A stretch of DNA of 64,000 nucleotides, taken from contig JASJZC010000007.1 in assembly GCA_037178855.1 (NCBI GenBank), forward strand, positions 2,542,001-2,606,000, given 5' to 3'. The notes beneath the pieces were generated by a model that was not told the DNA's origin, did not search any database, and was given only the letters and a program-made list of their open reading frames with translations. The translations under genes were made by a program, and so were the position numbers. Positions 47,003-59,254 of this stretch are shown piece by piece. This stretch comes from Oscheius sp. JU75. Taxonomy: Eukaryota; Nematoda; Chromadorea; Rhabditida; Rhabditidae. Every line of letters starts with the position of its first letter. Positions within the stretch are counted from its first letter, which is position 1.

Positions 47003-49246
47003 ATGGTTTTCAGCTCGTCCACGACGGCCAGGCTCATGCCTGCCATTTACCTCTTCCTGCTGATATGCCTGTCAATTCTAGGAGAATCCATTATGCTCAA
47101 GCCCAACATTGATATCAAGAAGGCAGAACTTCAAAAGCTGCTTCAAAATGTCGAGAAGAACAAGGGCGGAAAATATGACGAGTATATGCTAACACGGATC
47201 TACCCCGCGGCTGTTTGTAGGGCTGACGATGATGCAGGTTGGTTTTTCCTAATTTATTTATTGGTGCTGATTTTTTCAGTTCCGGATTCGTGTGAAATTC
47301 CTTCCGGAACAGAGACTTGGTCAGTCCACGGTCTCTGGCCTGAGCGAACAGATGGTTCCTATCCTCAGTTCTGTGATGGAAATCCGAAGAAATTCGATCC
47401 GGATCTCATCGTCGACATCCAGAAAGCCCTGGAATCAAGCTGGCCAAATCTTTTCCCTACGAAGAAGGCAACGGACTTCTGGAAGCACGAATATGAGAAA
47501 CATGGAACGTGTGCTCAACGGGACTCGAAATTTGGAACTGAGAAGCTGTACTTTACTAGGTAGTATCGTTAAATGTTGTGTTGAAATTCAAGTTAAGCAC
47601 TATGGAAATGAACAAGAAGTTTGACGTCGGAGCAGCTTTGAAGGCAGGAGGAATAGTGCCTCGGGATGAGCCTTATGACACTGAAGAAATCCAGCAGGCC
47701 CTGAACATACACCTCGGTCAAGGAAAATATGTTCAGTTACATTGTCTGACGGATCGAGTGGTACGTATATTTCTTATTTTTTATGATTTTTGTTTTAGAC
47801 CAAACAAACCTTACTTGCTGACACCCGTTTGTGCTTGAACTTGCAATGGGAGCCTGTCGACTGTCCGAAAAAGGGATGGAATGTTCCTGTCGTCGAAATT
47901 CAAGGCGAACGGATTCCACTTCCAACATTCAATCCATGCCATGGAAAAATTGTCTTTCTCAACTCTAACTCGCTAGTGAAAGGTAAGGCATTGTACTTTT
48001 TTCTTATGTGTTTCATAGAAGCTCCCTCCTATAACGAGTACATGCTGACTCAGATCTATCCCACTGCCGTCTGTCGAGCTGATGATGATTCTGGTGTGTC
48101 ATACCTTCTGTTTATAAGCTCTCTCTTTTTAGTGCCCGACTCTTGCGAAATTCCTGATGGAACTCCGAAGTGGTCCGTTCACGGACTCTGGCCTGAGCGT
48201 TCAGATGGTACATGGCCGCAATTCTGTGATGGGAAGCCGAGGAAGTTTGATCCAAAACAGATAGCTCCAATCGAGAACATCTTGGAGAGAGTCTGGCCCA
48301 ATCTCTATCCAGCAAAGTCGGCCCACGATTTCTGGAAACACGAGTACGAGAAGCACGGCACCTGTGCCCAAATCGACGAGCGATTCAAAACTGAACTCAT
48401 GTACTTCAATGGGTAAGTTTTTTCTTTGTAATCAGGGGTAAAACGCGTGCTGTGGTCGTTTGACAAAAGCGAAAATGGCCCATAGCAAGCCCGATCATGT
48501 CCACTTTAAACTAACTTTCCATTTCAGAACTCTGGATATTTATCATCAATTCGATGTCGATGCTGCTCTCAAGACTGGAAACATTGTACCACGAGATGAG
48601 CCCTACAACGTAGATGAGATCCAAAACGCGGTCAATGAGCATCTCGGACAAGGAAAATATGTACAGATCAACTGTCTCACAGATAGAAAGGTGAGCTAGC
48701 AACAACATTTGAAAATAAGCCGGCTACCGGATTCATATATCAGTTAACCTGTCTGAATCTTGTACCCGACTTGATAGCTTCTCTATTTTGTGGTATTCTT
48801 TATGTTTCAGACCAAGAAGCAGCTGCTTGGAGATGCACGACTTTGCCTAAACAGAGAGTTTGAGCCAGTTGACTGCCCAAAGGAGACTCGCGTCAAAGCA
48901 ACAAACGACTATCCTTTGCCCAGCTTCAAGGTTTGATTTATTCAGTCTTTCTGGCAAATAATGGTACAGCCCTGTCATGGTCTTGTTACCTACATTTCGC
49001 CTGAAAACCTCCCCATGTTTGTCATGGGTCCGGATGACTCCGAAGTGCTGTTCTTTGTACATCCTTTGGCGAACTTCCTGCCGAGACTTTTGCCCGAATC
49101 GCCGGTTTACCTACTGTGAGTACTTAGCACCTATTCAATAACTTCTGGTGTATAGGTTTCTTGCTCTCTGCTGCAGTGTGGTCCTCAAGTACGCCTTCTA
49201 CAAGTACATGAAAACGCGATATCCTAATCTGATGGAGAATCCCTAA
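47003..49246 (+). CDS. Membrane-anchored protein with two tandem RNase T2 domains
   Basis: One gene encodes two complete RNase T2 domains, acid endoribonucleases of the lysosomal/secretory pathway. A signal peptide lies near the start (MPAIYLFLLICLSILG, from the ATG at 47036; an earlier ATG is at 47003). Each domain has YPAAVCRADDD or YPTAVCRADDD, an intron at the same codon, SCEIP, catalytic CAS I (WSVHGLWPERTDG; WSVHGLWPERSDG) and CAS II (DFWKHEYEKHGTCAQ in both), then GNIVPRDEPY-like and HLGQGKYVQ blocks. Catalytic His residues are intact in both. Domain one ends with NPCHGKIVFLNSNSLVK and splices straight to EAPSYNEYMLTQIYP of domain two. Domain two is followed by a segment with FLPRLLPESPVYLL, then FLALCCSVVLKYAFYKY, a likely transmembrane anchor with a short basic tail. 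The high similarity and shared intron positions point to an internal duplication. Confidence 0.88.
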
Positions 49247-49521
49247 ACTTCCCCCTAGACCAAATGTATACAATACGGGTGACAACGCAGTATTGAAATG
49301 TGTACCGTCACAAGTCCCACTTGTAAAAGCCTAGCTGTTGGTGAACCGTACGAGGTCTGTCCTGTAAAAAATGTAATATAAAAAATTTATCTGATTCTGT
49401 TTCAAGCAACTTGTAAAAGCTCGATTTTATGAAGTTTTAGGGACGAAGATAACCTAAAAATGGAAAGAAGACTTTCCCTTGAACCAGAGGTTGACAACGA
49501 AACTGTTATAGTTTGCTAAAA

Positions 49522-51675
49522 ATGGAAACAGTCGTAGACAGCTGGCATGTTAACGCTTGTGTTTCAGTTGGACGCTCTGCTCGTTCAACAAGGTATTCCA
49601 ATCGACCTGGTGATTCAAGTCAAAACATTCCAAAAGGATCTCCGGTACTACGCAAAGAACACGCGAGAACACGCACAATTTCAAATTTTCGATTCATGTC
49701 AAGATGTAAGATAATTTCTAGCAATTTTCATGCCAAGAAAATCGCCACCTATTACGAGCAGTTTCAAAGCCATCTTCATAGGCTGTTCGTTGACAAGTCT
49801 ATTTCCAACGTCTTCATGGAGCTCGTTAGCGCGGTCAAAATTATAACATTCGGCTGCAGATAGCCCAGACAACCACCATTCTTCTTTCCAAGATCCGCGT
49901 TCACCTTCAACATATGTTCATGTTCTCAACAAATATTGACGAGCTTCTTGCCTTCCCCTTCTATCTCGACAAGTTCGATGTTTCAAGATTTGAGGACACT
50001 CTTTCACTGCTCTTGTAGAAAAGTATGTGCAATGTTAGAGAGATTTCTAAACTTTTCCTTGTCATGTATACTGTGCAAAAGATTACATATCGTCTGTCCC
50101 TTGCTAGTAATAAAGACATATACACTGACCCTGAAACCGATTTTATCGAATGTCCACTCGACATTTTTTCAGCCGCTAACCGACCCGTATTTCAGCCGTT
50201 TAAGTGTCTGTTTTCATATCGTCTCGAACAACCTCCCTTCCTGGAGCTACTTCCTCTCTGTCAATCATTACTTTTTCCTTATTGCCCAGACGCTCGAATG
50301 TCCTCTCTTTTCAGTGTCCTCCGACACGGCTATTACTAGTCGTCCGTCCACAAATTTAAAGAAACCGTTGGTACAGGATCTGTTTTTGACAAAGTTTAAT
50401 TCCCCGAGATTATATGGCTCGATTACTGGCCATATAAGTTGAAGAAGGCGGATCGGACTACTAATCTTGGTATTCGTTGTGTCAGTCGTATTGTATGGTT
50501 TTTTAGGCGTCTCGAGCCAAGGACAAACCTCATTATTTTGTTGGCGGGATGGAAGACGCCGCCTATTTCAACTGTGGTCATCGACCTTATTATCTACCCT
50601 TTAGGTAAATCTTATTACTCTACAAGGTCATTTGATCAGAAATCCTTACTATCCCTTCTACGATCACTACTATCAACCACAAAGAGCTGATACCGTAACT
50701 TCTGATAGTATCAAGCGCTTGGGAAAATCACTCAAATATATTAAAATATTGGCTTATGTTCAGGTAACCAATCCTGTATTTCAGTTTCCAACCTCAGTTC
50801 AGATATTTATAGGAGGCATACTACTGATTACAGACATCTCGAGAGCAGTTTTGCTCTGGGGATTTGTTGATTACGAAGGCTCGAAACTTGAAATGGTTTG
50901 CTCAACCGATTTCACAAAATACTTACTTTTCAGTTAGCTCAAATCTCATTTCCGGTATTTTCGCTAACTGTAGGGTTCATATCCTTGGCAACCTCATACG
51001 CACCTTCATCTGCGTTTCTGAAGATATTAGCTGTCGTCTTCGTTTCAGCATCAATCCCAAATTTTGTTCAGCCGAGACAGGCAGTTTTTCTTAACAGTAC
51101 GACTTCATCATGTGTTTTATAAGTTATCTTTAGCTGCACTTGAAGCCATTGAGGTTGGGAAAGCTGGAGAGAAAATTGCTTGGAAGGGAACACACGAGGA
51201 TTCCGTAGGCATGATACGGTAAACTAGCTTACTTTTTGTTGAACGTAGTGCATTTCAGTTCTGAAATGCATAACAAACTGGCAAGGATCTTGTCGTTTTC
51301 TGTCACTCCAGGAAAGGCTGCATCACTAGGCGTTCAGGCATGTTTTTCGCTGTTAATCGGAGCCTCCTTCACTGATTTACCCACAAACAGCTCGTTAAAA
51401 CTTTACTATAGTCGTCATTGGAACAATTACACAACTTCCTAATGCAAAGCAAACCCCGTATTTCCGGGATAACCCTGTACTTTTGGTCCAAAGGCCAATG
51501 TTGCCCACGTCAAGCGGAAACTTACCTCTATTTTCAGGACCTCACGTCCCTTCCTCCTGATCTTCTGGCCATGATGCAGTATCTTCTGACCACCTACGCC
51601 ATTTTTGCCTTTTTACAGCTTGTTGTCTACAGTTTTATGCTCTTCCTAGTGCTGAAGCTTTTGGCGGACCAATAA
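49522..51675 (+). CDS. Unidentified multi-exon locus, C-terminal half membrane protein
   Basis: I do not recognise this gene. A start at 49522 (METV, then LDALLVQQGIPIDLVIQVKT after a 34 nt intron) leads to helical segments (YYEQFQSHLHRLFVDKSISN, QTTTILLSKIRVHLQHMFMF). Joins between 49990 and 50640 are uncertain and there may be two genes. The second half is convincing by splice structure: FPTSVQIFIGGILLITDISR, then LAQISFPVFSLTVGFISLAT and FLKILAVVFVSASIPNFVQP. Next are VGKAGEKIAWKGTHEDSVGM and, at the end, LTSLPPDLLAMMQYLLTTYA and FAFLQLVVYSFMLFLVLKLL with the stop at 51673-51675. That gives about four hydrophobic segments, so a multipass membrane protein is likely. No motif gives a function. 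It lies about 280 nt downstream of the RNase T2 gene on the same strand, compatible with an operon. Confidence 0.45.
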
Positions 51676-52616
51676 AAACAGGAAATCATAGGGTGTTTAA
51701 CTTTCTCGAGAAAGCTGCGTAACATTACTGGGTTTGAAACTCATATGAACAACAGCCTTTGCGGTTCTTGTTAAATGGTTCACGCTGGTAGAAATCTCGG
51801 GATATACCAAAAAATCAAGCGGTAAAGCCAATGGCAACAAGTGTGACGCGCGCGTTGTGCTACACTTAGCTCTCCGACTGGAAAAAAAACTGATCAGGTG
51901 TTGACGCGTGTGTCGGCATAGAAAAAAGACTTGAAATTGAGCTCACAGAAGAGCTCCACAGCGGCGTCCTCTATTTTCGCCGTGAAGTTCTCTCTCACTC
52001 GCTCTCGGATGTTTCGAAGTGAGGCAGGCGGTGATAGTGGCATAGGATGGGGACGCGCCTGTCCCCTCGAGCCGGCCTAGTCATTTCCACGACTTTGTCT
52101 CACCCATCAACAATACCACTATGACCTTTCGTTGCTTTTTTCTGCAAGCTTTTTCCTGAAACCCAGTATAGTTTCCAACGTCTTATTGTTTTTCTTAACT
52201 TCGATTTTTTTCTCGGAAGCATTTCTCTGCAACTAATCTTAAATTGAGATTAGGAAAAAATGTTGCGTCTTTTGTTGTTAGAACCACGGCAAGTTTTGGG
52301 TACAAATGGAAACTTCTCTCAGCCGGTCATCCACCAAACTTCATAGGCAAAAGTGTAAGGTATATCGCATTTCTGACATGTTACAATGCCGATGACCTAT
52401 GCGCATATGATACTTGCTCCCGGGATTTCTATTACTTTTCCTGCATTTTGAGCTTCTTTGTTTGGTATCGGCGTCAGTTGTTTCTTTATCTTGCAATCAT
52501 TCACCACTTTCAAGCAACCTCTCCTACGCGGGAATCATGCAACGTAATAAATCTTCTTCAGATTCTTTGCAACTCAGTTGCATTGACTCAGTCAAACAGT
52601 TTTCGAAAGCACCGAT
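51676..52616. other. Intergenic region
   Basis: About 940 nt before the next plus-strand gene. It contains ordinary AT-rich sequence with a GC-richer patch around 51930-52080. Short frames only; the gene start at 52617 has no TTTCAG directly before it. Confidence 0.35.
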
Positions 52617-54115
52617 ATGTTGGTTGCTGTTTTTTGTATTCTTCTTTCTGCTGGCCAGGTAGTCAGTCGACCAGGAAGAGACAAGAGAGACACTCTCATT
52701 GTCGATGAATCAACAATAACCACAACTCCAGCCACGTTTCAAGGTGAGTCATCACTTCGTTCTTGAAAACTCAACTTTATCTATTTCTTTTGTGTAGAGC
52801 CCTTGATGTAATGATTTTTCAGTAGAAAGGCTAGATGCACCGATCGAGAGAATTGAAATCAGACTCATTGACGACAATGAAAGTGAAAACAACACTGGTC
52901 CAGTTTGGAACGATGGCTTTCCGCAAGTAACAGCGAGTGAAACGGCTCGGTTTGAAGAACATGTCGATGACAATCCGTCAATGGAAATGCCGGTCGAAGA
53001 GTACAACAAATACAAAAAGGTTTGCTCACAATTGTAAGCATAAATAGTTCGTCCAGATTGAATACGATGTTGCTGAAGGAGTCAAAGCCTCTCCAACTCC
53101 GTTGGTTGTTGAAATGGATAGCGAACCCATGGCGGCCCCTCGACCAATGTCTAATCAAGAACTGGTAAACCTTCTTGTTTTTCACTATATTACCAATGTC
53201 TAGCTGTCTGCCAAATGGGAGACGGTCGCTAGAAAGGAGCTTGTCGATGATGTCATCGAATTGCCTCCTGATGTGGAAGACAACGAAAATCCTGTAAGTC
53301 TTTTCTAATTTGCTCTTTGATTGCTCAGCAGTTCCTGGAACTGCTTCTCTCATGTCCGGGTCGTTTTGATGCTTCTTGTTTGCGTCAAAGCTGCTGTACT
53401 TTCTGGCAATAGATTTCCCCGATTCGAGTTCAAAGACCCCGAGCCTGATATTAGGTTGTAAAATTGTTCGATGGTGAGGAGATGGGGACCAGTTGGTCTC
53501 ATTAAAGAGGAAGAACATCATGATGCACCTTGTGTAATGGTCGACGAAATCCGTCATTTTGGCGGCTTACAACAATAGACAATGAAGCATGCATGAAATC
53601 ATTAAAATAGAAAAGAGATAATGTCATTATTGCGTCCTGTAATTCACATCTTTTCGTCAAACAATTTTTCAGGATGACGAGTCTGAACCAGTTGAAGAGT
53701 GTCTCCTCAACAAAGAGCAGCTTCCACGTGACGTGAGAACAAAACCGCTTCTTTGCAAAGCTCATTTAGGTAGTAGAACGTCTCCAGTCGATGAAGCAAA
53801 AGCTGGGCAAGATGATACGTCGTTTGAACAAGCAGCAACAGCAATATTGTACTGAAACACCAGATTACGAGGTCACACCAACTATCGCATCCGAATATAG
53901 ACAGTGTCCAAATTGGAGAGAAGAGAAAATGGTCCACTACTACAAATTCATGAGGATCATGTAAGAAATGCGTGCCATTCAAACATTTTAAGACTTTTAG
54001 GTACTGTCAAGACATCTCTCGATGGCCGAATGCTGTAAGAGTAAAGCGGCAGTTTGAACCGAAACTCCGCTTGTTCGAGACGATGTACGCCTTCCAGAAA
54101 ACGGAGAGTGCGTAA
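52617..54115 (+). CDS. Secreted acidic protein, family not recognised
   Basis: Seven exons, about 290 residues. Signal peptide MLVAVFCILLSAGQVVSRPG followed by a dibasic-type site (GRDKRD). The middle is acidic and polar (IRLIDDNESENNTG, ELPPDVEDNENP) with an N-x-T glycosylation site. The C-terminal part is better ordered: EECLLNKEQLPRDVVERLQS, a basic helix KQKLGKMIRRLNKQQQQYC, then CPNWREEKMVHYYKFMRIMY and CQDISRWPNAVRVKRQ. Four Cys lie in this part, so disulphides are likely. The frame runs unbroken through all introns, including a 377 nt intron (53295-53671) and a 37 nt one that removes GTGAGAACAAAACCG..., so the gene is probably real. Function unknown; a secreted nematode-specific protein or a prohormone-like precursor are possibilities. 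Confidence 0.7.
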
Positions 54116-54584
54116 AGAACTCAAAAATGATCTCCATCTCCCACATGAAAACACCCTGTTTGTAGACACATCTTTACCGGGTAGCCAATTATTGTACCAT
54201 AAACTCAATGATACTCATCAATTTGACCAAATCTGACCCAACGCCATAGCGTGTCTGCCAATACCTCATTGTCAATAAACATACATCTTTATTCACTTTG
54301 AAAGTGCTAGCCAGTCTTTTCTGCTAGATTGAGAACCTGCAATGAAACTCGTAATTTGTACATATACTATTTGTGGGCAACCCAGAGGTGAAACTATCAC
54401 AGGGATGGAATCGAAGTATAGGAAAGCACACGACAGCCGCAAAACAATAACTGACCCATTAATGAAACACTCGGAAATTCTGGAAGTGTGCATAAATAAG
54501 ATAACATCTAATCAGTTGACTAAAAATCTCCAAAACGACTTGAGATACATGGGAAAAGTGAAAAGAAGGGAAAAAAATGAATAC
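54116..54584. other. Convergent intergenic region
   Basis: 469 nt between two convergent stops. An AATAAA hexamer is near 54275 (plus strand). No other feature. Confidence 0.35.
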
Positions 54585-56456
54585 CTAAGAAACAAGGTTG
54601 AAGAATTCGAGAATGTTGTTAGTTCCGGAGTAAATCAATTCCCAAAGCTGATCTGCCACGGTTCCGTTTTCTCTTGTAACCATGTTGAGAACTCCATCCG
54701 ACGATCGGAACTGGGTGATGACATCGTATGACAGTCCTTGAGCCCAAGCTACTTCCATTTGCTTGATTTTCTTCACAAGCTGAAATGAGAGATTGCGACC
54801 ATATTTCACCCATCAAGCACGAGCGCGCAACTTTCACGTCGTTTCCGCTTTCAAAAGTCAATGTTTACACGTTCCAAGTTTGATCAGCTGGTTGGATCAA
54901 ACCAAACGGTGCGTGGATTGGAACTTCAGAACGAAAGAAAAACTAACATTGAGTTCCTGGTTATCTGGAAAGCCATATCCGTCATGGAGAAGTGTGTAGA
55001 TGTAGGTTAGATCCAGACACTGCCATGGCATCCAATGAGCAGCGTCGGAGAAGTCTTCTGTCTGTCTTATGCATGCTGCAATCAAGTTTCAGAAACATCT
55101 GGCCAGCATGTCAGACCTTTCTCCGCGGCATGTTTGTAATCAAGCAGCTTGATCTTGCCGCCATTGTTATCCTGGACCAAACCGGCGTTGAGTCCTCGGT
55201 CGAAGAAGTAGGAGAAGAGGTATAGATCGTGGTCTCCAATATCTTATAGCCGGTTGTTTACACTACAAAATCACTGTGTTACCTAATTTCATGATTGTGC
55301 TATGCTCCACGAATTCTCGAGAATGTTTGTAGCATTGCTCGAAAGAGTAGTCATCGCTTCCACTGATGTTATACTTGTCTAAAATGTATTCATACTCCAG
55401 GAGTTTGAAGTTCGGTGGGAGACAGGCGGTGGTCAGCTGATTGAGTGCCTGTGAAAAAGAGAGTAAAGATTGTACTTGACGCACAAACCTTTCCCTTATC
55501 GGTTGTTGACCTCGACAGGACTCCAAATCGAGCAGAGACTAATCCATTGCCGAGAAAACTAAAAAGTAGTGTCAGTCCTGGTAAGATAAAAACCAAACCT
55601 GTGGGTGAAGAGATTGATGTCTCTCTCTAGGAAACTGAGTGTTCTTTCGTATTGCGGATGAGACGTGAAGATTTCCCTGTCATCCGGCATATACGTAACT
55701 TGGGTCGATCCTCCTCCCAAATCGAAAGCTGCCACTCTATGCAACCTTTCAATATCCTCTGAAAAGAAACTATGATAACTGAACTCAAAAACCATACTTT
55801 CACTGAAATGTAGCGCTTTCAGTAGCAGATTTAGTGTGAGCCAGCTGTAGATACCCTCGTCACTTCCACTTAGAATGGAAACCGCATTGGGGATCGTGAA
55901 GAGTCCGCTGTTGTGGACCTCGGCCTGCACAAGTGACATGATCTCGCCGGCCTTGTTGTGCGGCAACAACCTCAAGCCTGCAGTAGCCTCAAAACAAACA
56001 TTAAACCGTGAGAAGTGCTGAGTTTACCTTAAGCGCCACGGGAGTCTTCTCCCACATGAAGTTTGGCACAACTTGTTTGGCACGAATCAGTAGTTCTCGA
56101 ACTGAATCAGCTGCCCCTCTCGGATCTTCTGTATAGGACGAGAGACCAGGTTTCACCTGAAATGGTTAAGTCTTAAAAAGCAATGAAATCACAACGACGT
56201 ACCTCATGGAAGATTTCTTGTTCCACGACAACTGGAAGTCCTTGAGAGTTGATATCATGAAGATATTTGTAGAGATGAAGCCGTGTGCCTGTTGACCCTG
56301 CGTCGATCACGGCGGCAAAGAAACGACAAGGCACGGCCTTAACAATCGAGGTACGTGCAAACAGAAAAATCAAACCTCGGGAAGGTCTGTTCCATAACAA
56401 AAGTTGTCTGCACTGACTCGGATGATATGTAGAAGAAAGAAGAAGAATACGTACAT
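54585..56456 (-). CDS. ENTPD5/6-like nucleoside diphosphatase (CD39 family)
   Basis: GDA1/CD39 nucleotidase hydrolysing nucleoside di/triphosphates; ENTPD5/6-type enzymes act in the ER/Golgi lumen, where they clear UDP or GDP made by glycosyltransferases (UDA-1 and NTP-1 in C. elegans). The start is MYVFFFFLLHIIRVSADNFC, a signal peptide or anchor. Apyrase conserved regions: ACR1 FFAAVIDAGSTGTRLHLYKY; ACR2 near VALKATAGLRLLPHNKA; ACR3 SILSGSDEGIYSWLTLN; ACR4 VAAFDLGGGSTQVTYMP. Then THSFLGNGLVSARFGVL (in mammals YTHSYLGLGLMSAR). Later parts include YTYIYTLLHDGYGFPDNQEL and MEVAWAQGLSYDVITQF, typical of the end of the fold. The C-terminus extends about 35 residues beyond it. No C-terminal membrane segment, as in the soluble ENTPD5/6 branch. 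Confidence 0.9.
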
Positions 56457-59254
56457 AGTCGTTCGAATTGGAGGAGCTACTGGTACATTTACAGACTAAA
56501 AGACTGGCTAGGGATGGTACACCTGAAAAACAGGTGTTTGTGATGTGGAATGAACTGGGGAAGATAAGCAGAAAATGTCAAACAGAGGACTAAACGGGGA
56601 AGGGAGTAGATAGCGGTCACAAGGCATACAGATGTCCGATGGTTGTCCTCGAAAATTTCAGTGTTTCAAAACTATGAGCTCTGATCGATAGGTGTAAAGA
56701 ACAAAAGTTCGTAGTTACTTCAGAACCGGATCTGAGAAGAAGACCAGTCGCCTGTCAATGTTGAATGTTTCGGGAACTTAAACTAATTGGGCCAATAACT
56801 ACAAAAGTGCACAATTTTTGTGGCGGAATCTATGAGGAAGGCGGAGAAACCAATAAGATTTCGCAAAGAGCGCCTGTAAATACACGTCAGGATTGTGCTG
56901 AGAACGGTGTGAACCCGACCGCCGCGCAGTTAGTGCGCTCCGAATCTAATTAAAGGACTGCCTCCTTTACCCATATCTCTTCCATCTCCTTTACCTTTTC
57001 TGTGTTCCTCAAAATGATGACCAACACGAGGTTTATTGATCGTATAATGTTGTCGAACACAAAACGTACTGCTGTTGGTTCTTCCCACATCCTACTTTCT
57101 CGCAGATTGTGCCTTGCGGCGTTTTTGTACTGTCTTGACCGTCTTTTCTCTTTCGCAGTTGACCGTTCGTTTGTTTCTTTTGCGCTGATCTGACACATTC
57201 TCCGCGACGCCCTTGCTTACGGCTTACTAACAGTATGTCTGTCTCACGTTTCGGAAAATGTTTTGACAAAATCTTTTGTTCACTTGTTCTTCTTGTCTCT
57301 TTGCAAATCCAAACTTTTTTCTCAGATGTTGGAATACCCGTCCAGTCTTGGCAATCGGACTCAAAGGAACTCATCGTTCATGCAGCTATCAGAAGTGACC
57401 TAGCGGACTCGTTGGGATGACCAGTCCCCAGGGCATCGTACAATAACGCGAATCTGAGAATGGGTGAGTCTCTTTAGATGTGTTTCTTTTGGATTCATGC
57501 TATGTTGCATGGAGCTAAGTCGAAGTATTTGAACGATAGTTTAAGGTGGCCTTGACGAACATCTGCTCTCCTCGCCAAACAAAAATTAAATGAGAAGCGG
57601 TAAAGGATATCGGCGCAGGCTTGTCCACCAGATGAATCTGAAAAACCTACGAGGTTGGTTAGTTTTCGTACTCAAATCTTTACTTTGTCATCAGTTCATG
57701 CTGGACAAAAAAACAAAAAATGAGGCAAACTTCCGAATCAGACGGGTGAAAGATACTTTTGATCATAATCTTCATAAGACGCTAATCCGTTTCAGAATAC
57801 GTCGAACCGCTGCCCTTTTCCAGTCGAAATATCTGCACCCAGTCTTTTGATGAATAGAGAAGCAGCCGACTTTTACGTCAGCTCTACTGCGTCCACAGCC
57901 TCAATTTCCGGACAGGAACAAAGGAGTGAGGGCAAGAGGGTTTTGTCTTCAATCACCGACCGCTGCAGATTCTGCATACGAAGTTTTAAGCCATTTCTGT
58001 CGTCTATGTATCTTCAGAACTACCCCCAGTTTTTCCTATTGTCCAGTGCTCCGGACCCCTAATTTTGTAAGTCGATATCCCCCAGGCCTAACTCGCTGAT
58101 TATCTTCTCCACTGCTCTTTGATCTCTTAAGTTTACCCCCGCTTTTCTTAGTTTCAAATGTATCGCTTCCATTTTTTAAAAGTGTGTATAAACTTTTTCC
58201 AAGGATACCACTTCGGTTTTGCTTATGTGTCATGTTACACGAACATATCTCTCGTATACTCCCATATCTTGACTCTATTGCTTTGAATCTTTTCTGTTTT
58301 TAGCTTATCTTTTCACAGAGCCAAAAACTGCAAACTGCTTCGATTTTATACGCTCTTCCAAAGTCGTCGCGTTTTGCGAAGTATAGTTGGTCTTACCAAC
58401 TAAACACTTAACATTACCAATGACTAGCCACTGATGCTTTGTTTATGGAACAGGTCGCTTTTTCATCCGCTTTTCTGATAAACAACGATGACTCGCAAAC
58501 CGAAGTGTAATGGGTCATTAAGTTCCCCCTCCCGCTGTTTTCTTATTGACAATTTCTTTCTTTTCCCAAAAACGGGATGCCTCTGTCTTTCACTCTCTCT
58601 CTGGCTGATGATTCCGGGGAATGGCGTTGTTTGTCCACAACGGCGGGATAGGGAAAGACGGATTGTAGACCGGTCCGGCAATGATCCGTGAAGGCGGCCA
58701 GCAGGCAGAGACCACCAACTCGCTCATGCTTTCCACTTCCAAATTTGAATCGAATTCGTTCAGCTCTTTTTTGTTTTGTTTATATTAAACTAGCGGGCTT
58801 GCTTGGGCCGACGACTATCGCACTCGCAGCCACCCCTCGCTGCGCATTTTCATTTGGGTATCGATCGACCGTTCCAGAGAGTCAGTGTCTTTTGAATTAA
58901 TTGACTCCTCCGTTGGCGTTCTTCCTCAAAACAGGGCAAAATCAATCAGTTTGAGGTCAATTCCCTTTTTCCATCCTATAAATTTTCAAAATCCATTACC
59001 TTAGCAGCAATTGTTCTTCATTCATATCTCAGCGTGCTTACGCAACCTGTCATGCAAAACCTTGACAAATTTCCTCCTTACGCCTCCACCTCAACTAACC
59101 AACCCACCCTCTCTAGTCTCTCTCAGCTGCTCTTTTACACTGCGCTGTAACTGCGATTGTTCTCTTGCTCAGACTCCCGCGTCCAATATGTCACCTCGAA
59201 AGGTATTCTCCCTGTTAATTTTCCGTTTCTACTCACTTCCAATGCTATTTTTAG
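56457..59254. other. Divergent intergenic region upstream of rap-2
   Basis: About 2.8 kb with only unspliced short frames. A small candidate exon, ATGTCACCTCGAAAG with a GTATTC donor (59188-59202), would add MSPRK in frame to the rap-2 start, or may be 5' UTR. No RNA gene or transposon remnant is recognised. Confidence 0.4.

Noticed and set aside
52865-53557. 230-codon minus-strand frame
   Set aside because: It overlaps well-spliced plus-strand exons of the secreted acidic protein and has no domain; an antisense shadow is the simpler reading.
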